The translations under genes were made by a program, and so were the position numbers. From the NCBI RefSeq assembly GCF_002994745.2, contig NC_037091.1, forward strand, positions 30,754,612-30,818,611: a DNA stretch of 64,000 nucleotides, in the 5' to 3' direction. The notes beneath the pieces are model-generated. The model did no database searches. It was not told the DNA's origin and worked only from the letters and a program-made list of their open reading frames with translations. Source of the stretch: Rosa chinensis (lineage: Eukaryota > Streptophyta > Magnoliopsida > Rosales > Rosaceae). Below, piece after piece: positions 14,412-23,269 of the stretch (the first letter of the stretch is position 1; every line of letters begins with the position of its first letter).

Positions 14412-15339
14412 GGCGGCCGTGAAACGAAGGAAGGAAGGAAGAGATTAGGGTTTTTGAAGAAAAATTGTGGCTGCCGGAGTGAGCGAGGGTTTTACAGCAG
14501 GCACTGGGGATGGGAGGAATAAAATTGGACTATATTCCAAAGGCGAGTTGGTTTACTATATGCTAAAGGAGAGTCGGTGTTCATGAGCACCGTTCCTAAG
14601 GCGAAAAGGCGATTTTGCACTCATTTGAAATTTTTTTTACGGCTCTGCCACTGACCTATGTTTTCCCCTCCCTTTCTGCGTGCCTCCTCCTAAACCGAAC
14701 AGCAGCAGCAGCTGCCTCTGGCTCTTAACTTCACAAAACAATCAATTTATTTGACGGTGAATATGATTAAGAATGCCATGTTCGAAACAGGGAGAAAAAG
14801 AGAGAGAAGAATCAAATCGTAGGTTTTGCGCAGAAGGAAAGAAGAAGTGGAAAAGTTGAGGCATCTGATTAATGAGGTTATCTTCTTCTCTGACTGATGA
14901 GTTGGTAATTCAATTCCCAGAATTGGAAGAGCTGGAGTCATTTGATTGGTAATATATGAAATTAACAGGGAGAGAAGGTAGATAAGATAACTCGGAGAAA
15001 AGGAAGAGGGGGACGGGAAGCTGTCACGGTTTCGTTTTGATTTCGCACAACAATCGGTATTTTTTTTTTCTTTCTCCAGAATCGCAACTCGATCTGTTTG
15101 TGGGTATTTGTAATTTTTTTTTCCCTTGAGTTTTTGGGTTTCTATGGTTTTTGGGATCATTGATTGAAGGTTTGGGTGGCTGTGATCTTAATGCAATTTG
15201 GACTCTGGAGTCTGGAATATCATCATCTGGGTTTTATCTATTTTAGGTGTTTGGGGTTTAATTTTGAGATAGAATTTGTAGAGATGTTTCCAGTGTTGAT
15301 CAATATTTTCTGAAAAGATTAAAACATCATCTATGTAAA
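14412..15339. promoter_or_regulatory. 5' flank and probable promoter of IleRS; no gene recognised
   Basis: The ATG at 14411 is preceded on the minus strand by a short purine/pyrimidine-rich leader. Further out are CAG repeats (about 14700-14712) and poly-T/TC-rich stretches. A 137-codon open frame on the minus strand (14747-15160) is rich in K, N and S, lacks recognisable motifs and probably is not a gene. No certain TATA box was assigned. Confidence 0.5.
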
Positions 15340-15722
15340 CAAAGCAAAAGCAAAGATTTCAAGCAAGACTTTCTTTTCAAAAGCAAATGATGGTGACATG
15401 ACCAAGATTTTCAATGATGGTGACTTTACTCTCCAGCATGACTAAATTCATGCATGGCAAGAAACACGTCAAAAGTTGATACACCAAAGTCTTCAAAGTC
15501 TGTCAAGATTAGCAGAATCACGACAAAAGTCTTCAAAGCCTGACACAAATCACGACAAAAGTCGGCAAGATCTTATCTTGACGAATCTCTCCAAATCCAA
15601 AGAAGATCATTTTACTTTCCACTTGTAATCTTGTAACAGTATTGTAATCGGCTATAAAAGGCCATCCAATGTACCAATGTAGGTAGAGTTTGGAAGAGTC
15701 TTTTAGAGACCTGAAAAGTGAA
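15340..15722 (+). promoter_or_regulatory. Pararetroviral pregenomic-RNA promoter, copy A
   Basis: Begins GCAAAAGCAAAGATTTCAAG and ends after TTTTAGAGACCTGAA. A TATA box (TATAAAA, 15654-15660) sits in GGCTATAAAAGGCC, upstream of AATGTACCAATGTAGG. Repeated CACGACAAAAGTC motifs lie 100-170 bp upstream. It is nearly identical to 18293-18660, which precedes leader sequence. Copy A instead runs into a piece of the 3' ORF, so it is displaced. Confidence 0.7.
15654..15660 (+). promoter_or_regulatory. TATA box of promoter copy A
   Basis: TATAAAA in a GC-flanked setting, conserved in copy B at 18607-18613. Confidence 0.65.
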
Positions 15723-15905
15723 TTGATCATCTCGTGGGATATAATTGTATCTCCACCAAATCAAGACAATTCAATGACACTGGTCAGAAGATTCAAACAG
15801 AAGTGGTGGGATGGCTTCACAGTTGACAAGTGCTCTGAAGAGTCCCTCCTCCAATGGTTCCCCATCAGAGACCTCAACCTAAGAATTAAGTCCATCTCCC
15901 TCTAA
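15723..15905 (+). pseudogene. C-terminal piece of the pararetroviral 3' ORF, displaced
   Basis: The first about 50 bases repeat 23195-23242, the place where the 3' ORF copy at 22352 leaves viral sequence. Here the same reading frame stays open beyond that point (FKQKWWDGFTVDKC, then LLQWFPIRDLNLRIKS) and stops at 15903-15905, 16 bases before the movement-protein ATG. This suggests that the 3' ORF naturally lies just upstream of the movement-protein gene on the circular viral map, and that the copy at 22352 is cut short. Confidence 0.6.
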
Positions 15906-15921
15906 AATCTCTTAAATCCCG

Positions 15922-16728
15922 ATGACTTCTGAATCGAGTAGTACTTCAGATACAATGCTAAACTGTGAGGAGTGGTCTTCTCATAGCTTAACTGAAATTG
16001 TAGGAAATTGGAAATTACCCAAGAAAAGCTACAATGAAATATACAAAATAGGAACCTTTGACTTCAAAACTTTATATTCAATTAAGACACAAGAACAAAC
16101 CATTGAAGTAGGTTCTGACCATCAAATTATTCAAATGTTTACTCAAAAAGCTTTAGCAGAACACAAAAAGAAAGACTACAAGTATTTGCATATAGGTGCA
16201 GTACAAGTAGGAATTCAACCCTTGACCAGAAATGGTCTCAAAGCCTCTGTTTTTGTTGCTCTACGTGATTGTAGACACAGAAACTTTGAAGACTCAATTT
16301 TAGGACTAGTTGAATCAAGTTTATGCAATGGTCCTATTCACTTTGAATGTTTTCCAAACTTTCCTGTGTCACTTAATGATCCAGGACTTTTAAAAGCTTT
16401 AACCCTAAATGTCAAAACACATGGTTATGACATGTCTCCAGGTGAACAACCCTTGGCTGTCATTTACCGAATTCACTACAGAGTAATGAATACTCTGTTA
16501 AGTGCAAAAGCAAAATCTACAGATCCCAAAGGTCAAACTCTATTATTAGAAACATATATGAGAAAGTCAAATATTGTCATACCCAAAATGATAAAGTGGA
16601 CTAACATTGAGCTACCCTCTGAGTGGAAGCTTGATGAAGCAGTTCCATCAATCAAAGTTTCAACTATTTCAAGGTATCTTCATTTCATAATTTTTTATCA
16701 TGTATTTACTATCACATTTAAGAAGTAA
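15922..16728 (+). pseudogene. Pararetroviral movement protein (30K superfamily), 3' end replaced
   Basis: 268 codons from ATG to stop. The core shows GLKASVFVALRDCRHRNF, with the LRD aspartate typical of 30K-type movement proteins, and SLCNGPIHFECFPNFPVSL. Such proteins open plasmodesmata for cell-to-cell spread. From about 16647 onward the sequence matches the leader of copy B (ATCAATCAAAGTTTCAAC, compare 18781-18798), so the last 25 or so residues are leader sequence read through a recombination join rather than true movement-protein sequence. Confidence 0.75.
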
Positions 16729-16948
16729 AATTACTGAATATCAATTCTATCTTCGTAGACTAGAATTACAACAAAAGTTTGTTCAAGGAATGTATCATGT
16801 TGTTCTTCTTCCTTGTCCACCAAATAGTTATGAATATGATTGCTATAATTTATATTATATTTCTTCAATGAATTTTGAATGGAGAATTTCAATGATTCAA
16901 GGTTTATTAAATTATTATAGAGAAGAACTTTCAAAGTTAACCTGTTAG
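16700..16948 (+). CDS. Small pararetroviral ORF, family member 1 (unknown function)
   Basis: 82 codons. It shares a pattern with the ORFs at 16949 and 18854: an N-terminal EYQ-x-x-LRR helix, FVQGMYHVVLL, then a tyrosine-rich EYDCYNLYYI and ISMIQGLLNYYREEL. The N-terminal part is heptad-like and could form a coiled coil. It ends TAG directly before the ATG of the next member, an arrangement that would suit termination and reinitiation. I do not recognise the family. Confidence 0.55.
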   Translation: MYLLSHLRSKITEYQFYLRRLELQQKFVQGMYHVVLLPCPPNSYEYDCYNLYYISSMNFEWRISMIQGLLNYYREELSKLTC

Positions 16949-17269
16949 ATGTTTAAGATAAACAAACTTAAAAGAGAAATTACTAGGTACCAAAAGCAAC
17001 TTGAGCGAACCAAATTACAATTAAGATTTGTAGAAGCCAAATACCCTGTTGTCCTCCCTTCTGTCTGTTTCGATTTTGATCATTTTGATTTATACCTTGT
17101 ACCCATAGTGGACTATGACTGGTGTATTTACCAACTCAATTTAATAATCAAATACTATACAAATGAACTTCTCTGTTTGCTTATTAGTTCCAAATCCTGT
17201 CAACTTGTTTTCAAATACTGTGAAGCCATTCCAAATCCAGTTAAGCCCCCCAATTCTAGTTTAGCTTAG
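16949..17269 (+). CDS. Small pararetroviral ORF, family member 2 (unknown function)
   Basis: 106 codons. The first about 80 are related to the members at 16700 and 18854 (ITRYQKQLERTKLQLRFVEA, KYPVVLP, FDFDHFDLYLVPI). The tail after about 17200 runs towards the patchwork region and may not be native. The three members look like an old tandem duplication within the viral genome. Confidence 0.5.
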   Translation: MFKINKLKREITRYQKQLERTKLQLRFVEAKYPVVLPSVCFDFDHFDLYLVPIVDYDWCIYQLNLIIKYYTNELLCLLISSKSCQLVFKYCEAIPNPVKPPNSSLA

Positions 17270-17288
17270 CTTAAGCCCCAAATCCAGC

Positions 17289-17891
17289 GTGTAGATAATA
17301 TCTGCATCCAAACATTTCTCACAGTTGTCACCAACCTAGACACTGAACTGATTCTAGGAACCCCTTTTATCAGTAAATTCTTTCAAGAAAATTGTGAACT
17401 TTCTATCATCAAACCCTTTGATGCAATTTTTACTTTTTATGCCTTTCAAAATATTGCATGGATCATCTTATTTTTGAGTCCAAAGGGCATAACATTCCAT
17501 TCGTAGTGTCCGAAGGGAACATTAAATGTTGTTTTGTACTTGTCTATACCAATCTCTCAAATCTCCTTCTGGGAAAAAGCCAAAGCATCATAAAAAATAT
17601 TCAAAATATTATAAAAAACGAAGATCAAACCCAGACAGAAAAGTCACATCAAGAAAAACTCACTGGAGCAGAAGGATCAAAATTGAAAATACGATACAAA
17701 TTACCAAAAGTTAATTTACCTCAGGTTTATGGAACCAAGCTCAGCAAAATTATAGCATTATCAAAAAAGAAATTTTAGCTATAGTGCTATGTATCACAAA
17801 ATTTCAAGATGATCTTTTAAACAAAAAGTTTTTACTTCGCATTGATTGCAAAGCAGCAAAGTCAGTTTTAGAAAAAGATGTTCAAAACCTT
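17289..17891. pseudogene. Patchwork of six short pieces of the same pararetrovirus
   Basis: Matches by eye, in order: 17289-17374 to protease region 20614-20699; 17375-17468 to 3' ORF 23108-23201; 17469-17545 to the reverse complement of RT region 21386-21462; 17546-17650 to coat protein 19529-19633; 17651-17712 to protease region 20545-20606; 17714-17891 to RNase H region 22049-22225. Pieces join with 0-5 shared bases. None has coding capacity on its own. Confidence 0.85.
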
Positions 17892-18292
17892 TGAGGAAGT
17901 AGCAATTTGTGTTCCCGGTAGTAAGTCGCAGAGAGGCGCAGTGAAACCGTTGGTAAGCTTGGGTGCCCCGTCAGAGACCTCAACCTAAGAATTAAGTCCA
18001 TCTCCCTCCGGCTCATTGATTTCTTTATTTTTTCCTTTTGGGTCTGGTCTAGGTTCAGACCTAACCAATCGCATTTCGCAAATCATGATCCAGATGCTTT
18101 TATCTTCGGCGAGTCTTAATCGCACAGCTGTCTCTCAAAAGATCTCAAATCAGACAAAACCCAAATCAGATCTGCAAACGGACAAGACCCAATGTTTACA
18201 GATGTCCTAATCTTGATAATTGGGACATATGTGAATAGTGCCACCTCCCTCAAAATTCATCCTTTGATGACACGTTCCATGCTATGAACACT
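17892..18292. other. Filler between the two pararetroviral blocks
   Basis: It includes 17968-18008, which repeats 15867-15903 (upstream of the movement protein). The rest (about 18010-18292) has no match in the visible viral sequence and is probably host or lost viral sequence. No gene is seen. Confidence 0.5.
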
Positions 18293-18812
18293 CAAAAGCA
18301 AAAGCAAAGATTTCAAGCAAGACTTTCTTTTCAAAAGCAAGTGATGGTGACATGACCAAGATTTTCAAAGATGCTGACTTTACTCTCCAGCATGACTAAA
18401 TTCATGCATGGCAAGAAACACGTCAAAAGTTGATACACTAAAGTCTTCAAAGTCTGTCAAGATTGGCAGAATCACGACAAAAGTCTTCAAAGCCTGACAC
18501 GAATCACGACAAAAGTCGGCAAGATCTTATCTTGACGAATCTCTTCAAATCCAAAGAAGATCATTTTACTTTCCAGCTGTAAACTTGTAACAGTATTGTA
18601 ATCGGCTATAAAAGGCCATACAATGTACCAATGTAGGCAGAGTCTTTTAGAGACCTGAAGAATGAATTTTAGAGTTTTTCTAGAGTTAATTGAGAGTTTC
18701 AAAAGAGAGTTAGTCTAAGAGTTGCATAGTAGCCTGCATACTTGCTCTCATCAAGATCAATATTGTATTCAAATACTTTCATCAATCAAAGTTTCAACTA
18801 TTTCAAGGTATC
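18293..18812 (+). promoter_or_regulatory. Pararetroviral promoter and leader, copy B
   Basis: Near-identical to copy A up to about 18660, with TATAAAA at 18607-18613. It continues as a leader with AGTTTCAACTATTTCAAGGTATCTT; the AAG|GTATCT there resembles a splice donor. A primer-binding site for initiator tRNA-Met was not seen, so the leader may be incomplete. Confidence 0.65.
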
Positions 18813-18853
18813 TTTATTCTCTTTATTTTATTCTGATATTATTTTATACAATC

Positions 18854-19165
18854 ATGTCTTTATATTTGCAATTAAAATTAGATATTGCTGAATATCAATT
18901 TCAACTTCGAAAAGTGCGTTTACAACTAAGATTTGTTGAAGGAAAATATCATGTTGTTCTTCTTCTTGCAGATCCAGAATCTTTTGATTATGATTGTTAT
19001 AACTTATATAATATTCCTTTCGAAAACTTTCAAATTATTATTTCAATGATTAAGAAAAGACTAGATAGGTGCAAAAAGGTTCTTGAATGTGTTACAGGCA
19101 GATTTTGCTGGTCAACAATCATTGCACCAGTTGTTTGTTCTATTTTGACACTGCTTAAAATTTGA
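18854..19165 (+). CDS. Small pararetroviral ORF, family member 3, fused to inverted DNA
   Basis: Taken from the ATG at 18854. Residues 1 to about 80 are related to members 1 and 2 (DIAEYQFQLRKVRLQLRFVE, KYHVVLL, FDYDCYNLYNIPF). From about 19095 the frame reads through the inverted coat-protein fragment, so the last about 20 residues are not native. Confidence 0.5.
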   Translation: MSLYLQLKLDIAEYQFQLRKVRLQLRFVEGKYHVVLLLADPESFDYDCYNLYNIPFENFQIIISMIKKRLDRCKKVLECVTGRFCWSTIIAPVVCSILTLLKI

Positions 19166-19259
19166 TTGCGTTGATCAGATGTGAGATAATTATCCCACCA
19201 TCCTTTCAATTGGCCAGTAAATCCTGCTACGAGGATGTTACTGATTTCTCGTCTCAAAA
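19095..19259 (-). pseudogene. Inverted fragment of the pararetroviral coat protein
   Basis: On the minus strand the frame starting at 19257 reads ILVAGFTGQLKGWWDNYL and QRNQIL, the conserved GWWDNYL part of caulimovirid coat proteins. In a virus this lies upstream of the WKEKFISGLP part, which is found here on the plus strand from 19263. The coat-protein gene is therefore broken by an inversion with loss of the sequence in between. Confidence 0.75.
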
Positions 19260-19262
19260 GTC

Positions 19263-20222
19263 ATGCTTAGAACTGACTCAAACCAACCTGTATGGAAAGA
19301 AAAATTCATATCAGGATTACCAAATCTTTTTGTTGAAAAAATTAGACAAAAGTTAAAACAAACTTATGGCAATGAAATCCCTTATGGAGATTTAACCTAT
19401 GGACAGTTAATAAGTATGATTAACACCACAGGTTTAGAACTCTGTAATGATATTAGGTTAAAAGCCCAAATGAAAAAGAATCAAATCACAACAAAGAAAG
19501 AACTAGGATCTTTTTGTGAACAATTTGGATACCAATCTCTCAAATCTCCTTCTGGGAAAAAGCCAAAGCATCATAAAAAATATTCAAAATATTATAAAAA
19601 ACGAAGATCAAACCCAGACAGAAAAGTCACATCTAAACCCTATACAAGCTCAAAACCTTATAAAAAATACAAAAGAAAATTTGTCAAGAAAGACTCAGGT
19701 CAAAACCCAAAACTTCCTATTTGCTACAAGTGTGGCAAAACAGGACATTACAAAAAAGATTGTCGAGTCAAACAAAAAATCAATGCTTTAAATCTTGATG
19801 AAGAAACAAAAAACAAACTTCTCAAAATCATGCTTGATTCAGAATCAGATAGCTCAGACTATGACGACTCTAATTCAGAAGAAGCTTTGCAAATAGACGA
19901 AATTGACTTCTCAGAAACTTCAAGTTCTGATGAAGAAGAAACAGAATGTAAAATCTCAAAAGAAGGTATAAAAATTTGTAACTGCAAAAACAAATTAAAA
20001 ATTCAAATGATTTCCCGAAAAACAAAAAATGAGTTTTTAGAAATAGCTGCAAAAATGGAAGACACAGAACTTCAAGCTCAATTTCTTACTATCTTCAAAG
20101 ATTTAATTAAAGAAAATATAGGAAAAGATAATCAGTCAAATGACCTTTATAACATAAAAGATATTTTTCAAAGATTCGATAAAAGACAAAAATCTGAAGT
20201 AACAATTTCAGATTTACAATAA
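19263..20222 (+). pseudogene. Pararetroviral coat protein, N-terminally truncated
   Basis: 319 codons. It starts within the conserved core (WKEKFISGLPNLFVEKIRQK, LCNDIRLKAQMKK, ELGSFCEQFG), followed by a lysine-rich basic stretch and a CCHC finger CYKCGKTGHYKKDC (CX2CX4HX4C), then an acidic Ser/Asp/Glu tail. This order is typical of caulimovirid coat proteins, which package viral DNA. The ATG at 19263 is incidental because the true N-terminus is inverted or lost. The frame stops with TAA at 20220-20222 but stays open in the same frame into the polymerase. Confidence 0.8.
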
Positions 20223-20363
20223 GAAATAAACCAAGTTAAGAAAGATATAATTATCCTAATAACAGAAATTGCTGAACTCAAGAGCAAACCTACAAATGAG
20301 GAACCGCCCAAAATTGAAGAAAAAGGAGAAAACAGCCAAAACAATCAAAATATTCAAGACAAT

Positions 20364-22355
20364 GTGATTAATGAACAATTTATTGGACTTATTACTAGAG
20401 TAACCTACCAAAAATGGAAAACATTAATAACTCTAGCAATTTCAGATTCTTATACTATTCAAATAGTTGCCTTGATTGATACAGGAGCATATATGAACTG
20501 TATTCAACAAGGAATAATACCTACCAAATATTGCGAAAAATCAAAAGAAAAACTCACTGGAGCAGAAGGATCAAAATTGAAAATACGATACAAATTACCA
20601 AAAGTTCATGTATGTGTAGATAATATTTGCATCCAAACAGTTCTCACAGTTGTCACCAACTTAGACACTGAACTGATTCTAGGAACCCCTTTTATCAGTT
20701 TAATCCATCCATTTTTGACAACTGATGAAGGTCTAGAAACAACAATTTTAGGTCAAACAATTCGTTTTCCTTTTATTGAAAAGGCAAAAACTAGAAACTT
20801 AAACCTAATTCGAAATGCTGCAATCACCAAAAGGGTCAATTTAATTCAAAACAAAGAAAATCACATAAACTATCTCAAAGAAGACCTGCAAATTAAAAGA
20901 ATTGAACATCAACTTCAACAGCCTTATTTACAAAATAGAATTAAAGAATTCAAAGAAAAATTAGAAAAAGAAGTAAGCTCAAATATCCCAAATACTTTTT
21001 GGAATAGGAAAACCCACATGGTTGAACTTCCATACGAAAAAGACTTTGACGAAAGAAAAATACCAACAAAGGCAAGACCAATTCAAATGAACAATGAATT
21101 ATTAGAATATTGCAAAAAAGAAATTCAAGATCTTCTAGACAAAAGGTTGATAAGACCTAGCAAATCTCCATGGAGTTGTTCAGCTTTTTATGTTCAGAAG
21201 GCTTCTGAACTAGAAAGAGGAGCTCCAAGACTTGTAATTAATTACAAACCTTTAAACAAAGTCCTTCAGTGGATAAGATACCCAATTCCAAACAAAAGAG
21301 ATTTACTCAAAAGACTAGTTCAAGCAAATGTTTTCTCAAAATTTGACATGAAATCTGGTTTTTGGCAAATCCAAATCGCAGAAAAAGACAAGTACAAAAC
21401 AGCATTTAATGTTCCCTTCGGACACTACGAATGGAATGTTATGCCCTTTGGACTCAAAAATGCCCCTTTAGAATTTCAAAATATGATGAATGATATTTTT
21501 AATCCTTATTCAAAATTTTCAATTGTTTACATAGATGATGTTTTAATCTTTTCAGAAAATATTGATCAACACTGGAAACATCTCTACAAATTCTTTCAAA
21601 TCATTAAAACCAATGGATTAGTGTTGTCAGCACCAAAAATCAAATTATTTCAAACAGAAATTAGATTCTTAGGACACAATATCAAACAAGGTACTATAGT
21701 CCCAATCTCTAGAGCAATTGAGTTTGCTAATAAATTTCCTGATGAAATTAAGGATAAAACTCAATTACAAAGATTTTTAGGATGTCTCAATTATATATCT
21801 GACTTCTATGAAAAGCTAACAGTTGTGTGCAAACCCCTTTATCAAAGATTAAAGAAAACCCCTCCAGCATGGACAGATGCCCATACTCAAATAGTTAGAG
21901 AAGTCAAAGCTTATGTCAAAATCATACCATGTCTAGGGCTACGAGACCCAGAGTCCTTTAAGATTGTCGAAACAGATGCGTCCGACATCGGATATGGTGG
22001 AATCTTAAAACAAAGATTAGCAGACGACCAACCTGAACAATTAGTTAGATTTACCTCAGGTTTATGGAACCAAGCTCAGCAAAATTATAGCATTATCAAA
22101 AAAGAAATTTTAGCTATAGTGCTATGTATCACAAAATTTCAAGATGATCTTTTAAACAAAAGGTTTTTACTTCGCATTGATTGCAAAGTAGCAAAGTCAG
22201 TTTTAGAAAAAGATGTTCAAAACCTTGCCTCTAAACAGATTTTTGCAAGATGGTAAGCAATACTTTCAGTATTTGATTTTGACATTGCATTCATCAAAGG
22301 AGAGAGCAATTCCCTTCCAGATTTTCTTACAAGAGAATTTTTACAGGGAAGATGA
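20364..22355 (+). pseudogene. Pararetroviral protease-reverse transcriptase-RNase H, with premature stop
   Basis: Aspartic protease active site LIDTGA (Asp codon 20478-20480). Reverse transcriptase with FDMKSGFWQIQI, MPFGLKNAP and the catalytic YIDD at 21528-21539. RNase H with ETDASDIGYGGIL. A TAA at 22254-22256 interrupts the frame, after which 32 further codons (ending LPDFLTREFLQGR) run to the native stop at 22353. The sequence between 20223 and 20363 is open in the same frame and has a coiled-coil look. There is no integrase, as expected for a pararetrovirus. Confidence 0.85.
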
Positions 22356-23269
22356 GTGAAAAAACCCATCCAACTTCAAAAGAATCCTATGCAATGACTC
22401 CCACAAGACCTCAGCAAAGCAGACTGGTTTCCAGTCCAAATACTTTAAATGTTGCTGGACAATTAGTTCCTATCAGGAACTCTTTCACTCCCTTAGTGGA
22501 GCAACCTCAAACATTTGCTCAAAAATTTATTCAGCCAAAATCTTCTGTTTTACCTTCTTCAAGTCAAACAAAATCTTCAAACCTGCAAAAACCTTTTAAA
22601 AGCCCGTATTTTATCAAACCTGAAACCAAAACCATTCTGGTTATTGATCCAGAAATTTATGATACTGAACCGTATCAAATTCTTAGAAAAACAACTTATC
22701 CTCATTATTTTGTTACCAATGACCCAAACAAAAGCCAAAGGTTTTATGAATTTATCTTGGTTGATACCAATTCAATCACAATCACCCACAACCAAGACAA
22801 AGCAAGTGGCCAAATCTCTCATTCCAAAATTCAAATTCGCCAAATTTTAACATTCGATGATTGGAATCAACACCCAATGACTCCCAAACGGTTTTCTCAA
22901 GATTTTATTCCTCAACACTATACTTACTGGGATTATATTGATGCTTGGTCAAATGTTTTTTATCTTCAAAATAAAAACAGGCAGCATTCCTGGTTTGTTT
23001 TCTTTTGCAAAAACTTTCGCCCAAAATTTCCTTCATGGTTCAAATCATGGTGGCAGTACTTCGGTGCAACCGAAATTATTTTGCCTCCACCAATGAAAAG
23101 CTTATTCAAATTCTTTCAAGAAAATTGTGAACTTTCTATCATCAAACCCTTTGATGCAATTTTTACTTTTTATGCCTTTCAAAATATTGCATGGATCATC
23201 TCGTGGGATATAATTGTATCTCCACCAAATCAAGACAATTCAATTATTATCTCAAATATCACAAAGTGA
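22352..23269 (+). pseudogene. Pararetroviral 3' ORF of unknown function, C-terminus cut
   Basis: The start overlaps the native polymerase stop (ATGA at 22352-22355), a coupled-translation arrangement. 305 codons: a Ser/Pro/Gln-rich N-terminal about 90 residues, then a denser part with ETKTILVIDPEIYDTEPYQI and a Trp/Phe-rich region (HSWFVFFCKNFRPKFPSWF, KSWWQYFG). After about 23242 it runs into non-viral DNA, so the final residues are not native. Position after the polymerase recalls the transactivator gene of caulimoviruses, but I see no motif that proves it. Confidence 0.55.

Larger units (their letters stand above)
15340..23242 (+). mobile_element. Rearranged endogenous pararetrovirus (Caulimoviridae), defective
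   Basis: The locus contains a movement-protein gene of the 30K type, a coat-protein gene with CCHC zinc finger, and protease, reverse transcriptase (YIDD) and RNase H. There is no integrase and there are no LTRs, which is the caulimovirid gene set. The order is not viral: promoter copy A, C-terminal piece of the 3' ORF, movement protein, two small ORFs, a patchwork, unrelated filler, promoter copy B, a third small ORF, an inverted coat-protein piece, then coat protein, polymerase and 3' ORF. In-frame stops lie at 20220 and 22254. Genus is not assignable by eye. The joins look like end-joining of several viral DNA fragments at insertion, as known for integrated pararetroviruses of other plants (inference). 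Confidence 0.9.

Noticed and set aside
13818..14522. 234-codon open frame on the plus strand
   Set aside because: It is the antisense of IleRS exon 1; the minus-strand frame carries the synthetase motifs.
14747..15160. 137-codon minus-strand open frame upstream of IleRS
   Set aside because: Low-complexity K/S/N-rich translation without any family motif.
19516..19791. Second open frame over the coat-protein region
   Set aside because: Shadow frame; the zinc finger and coat-protein core are in the frame starting at 19263.
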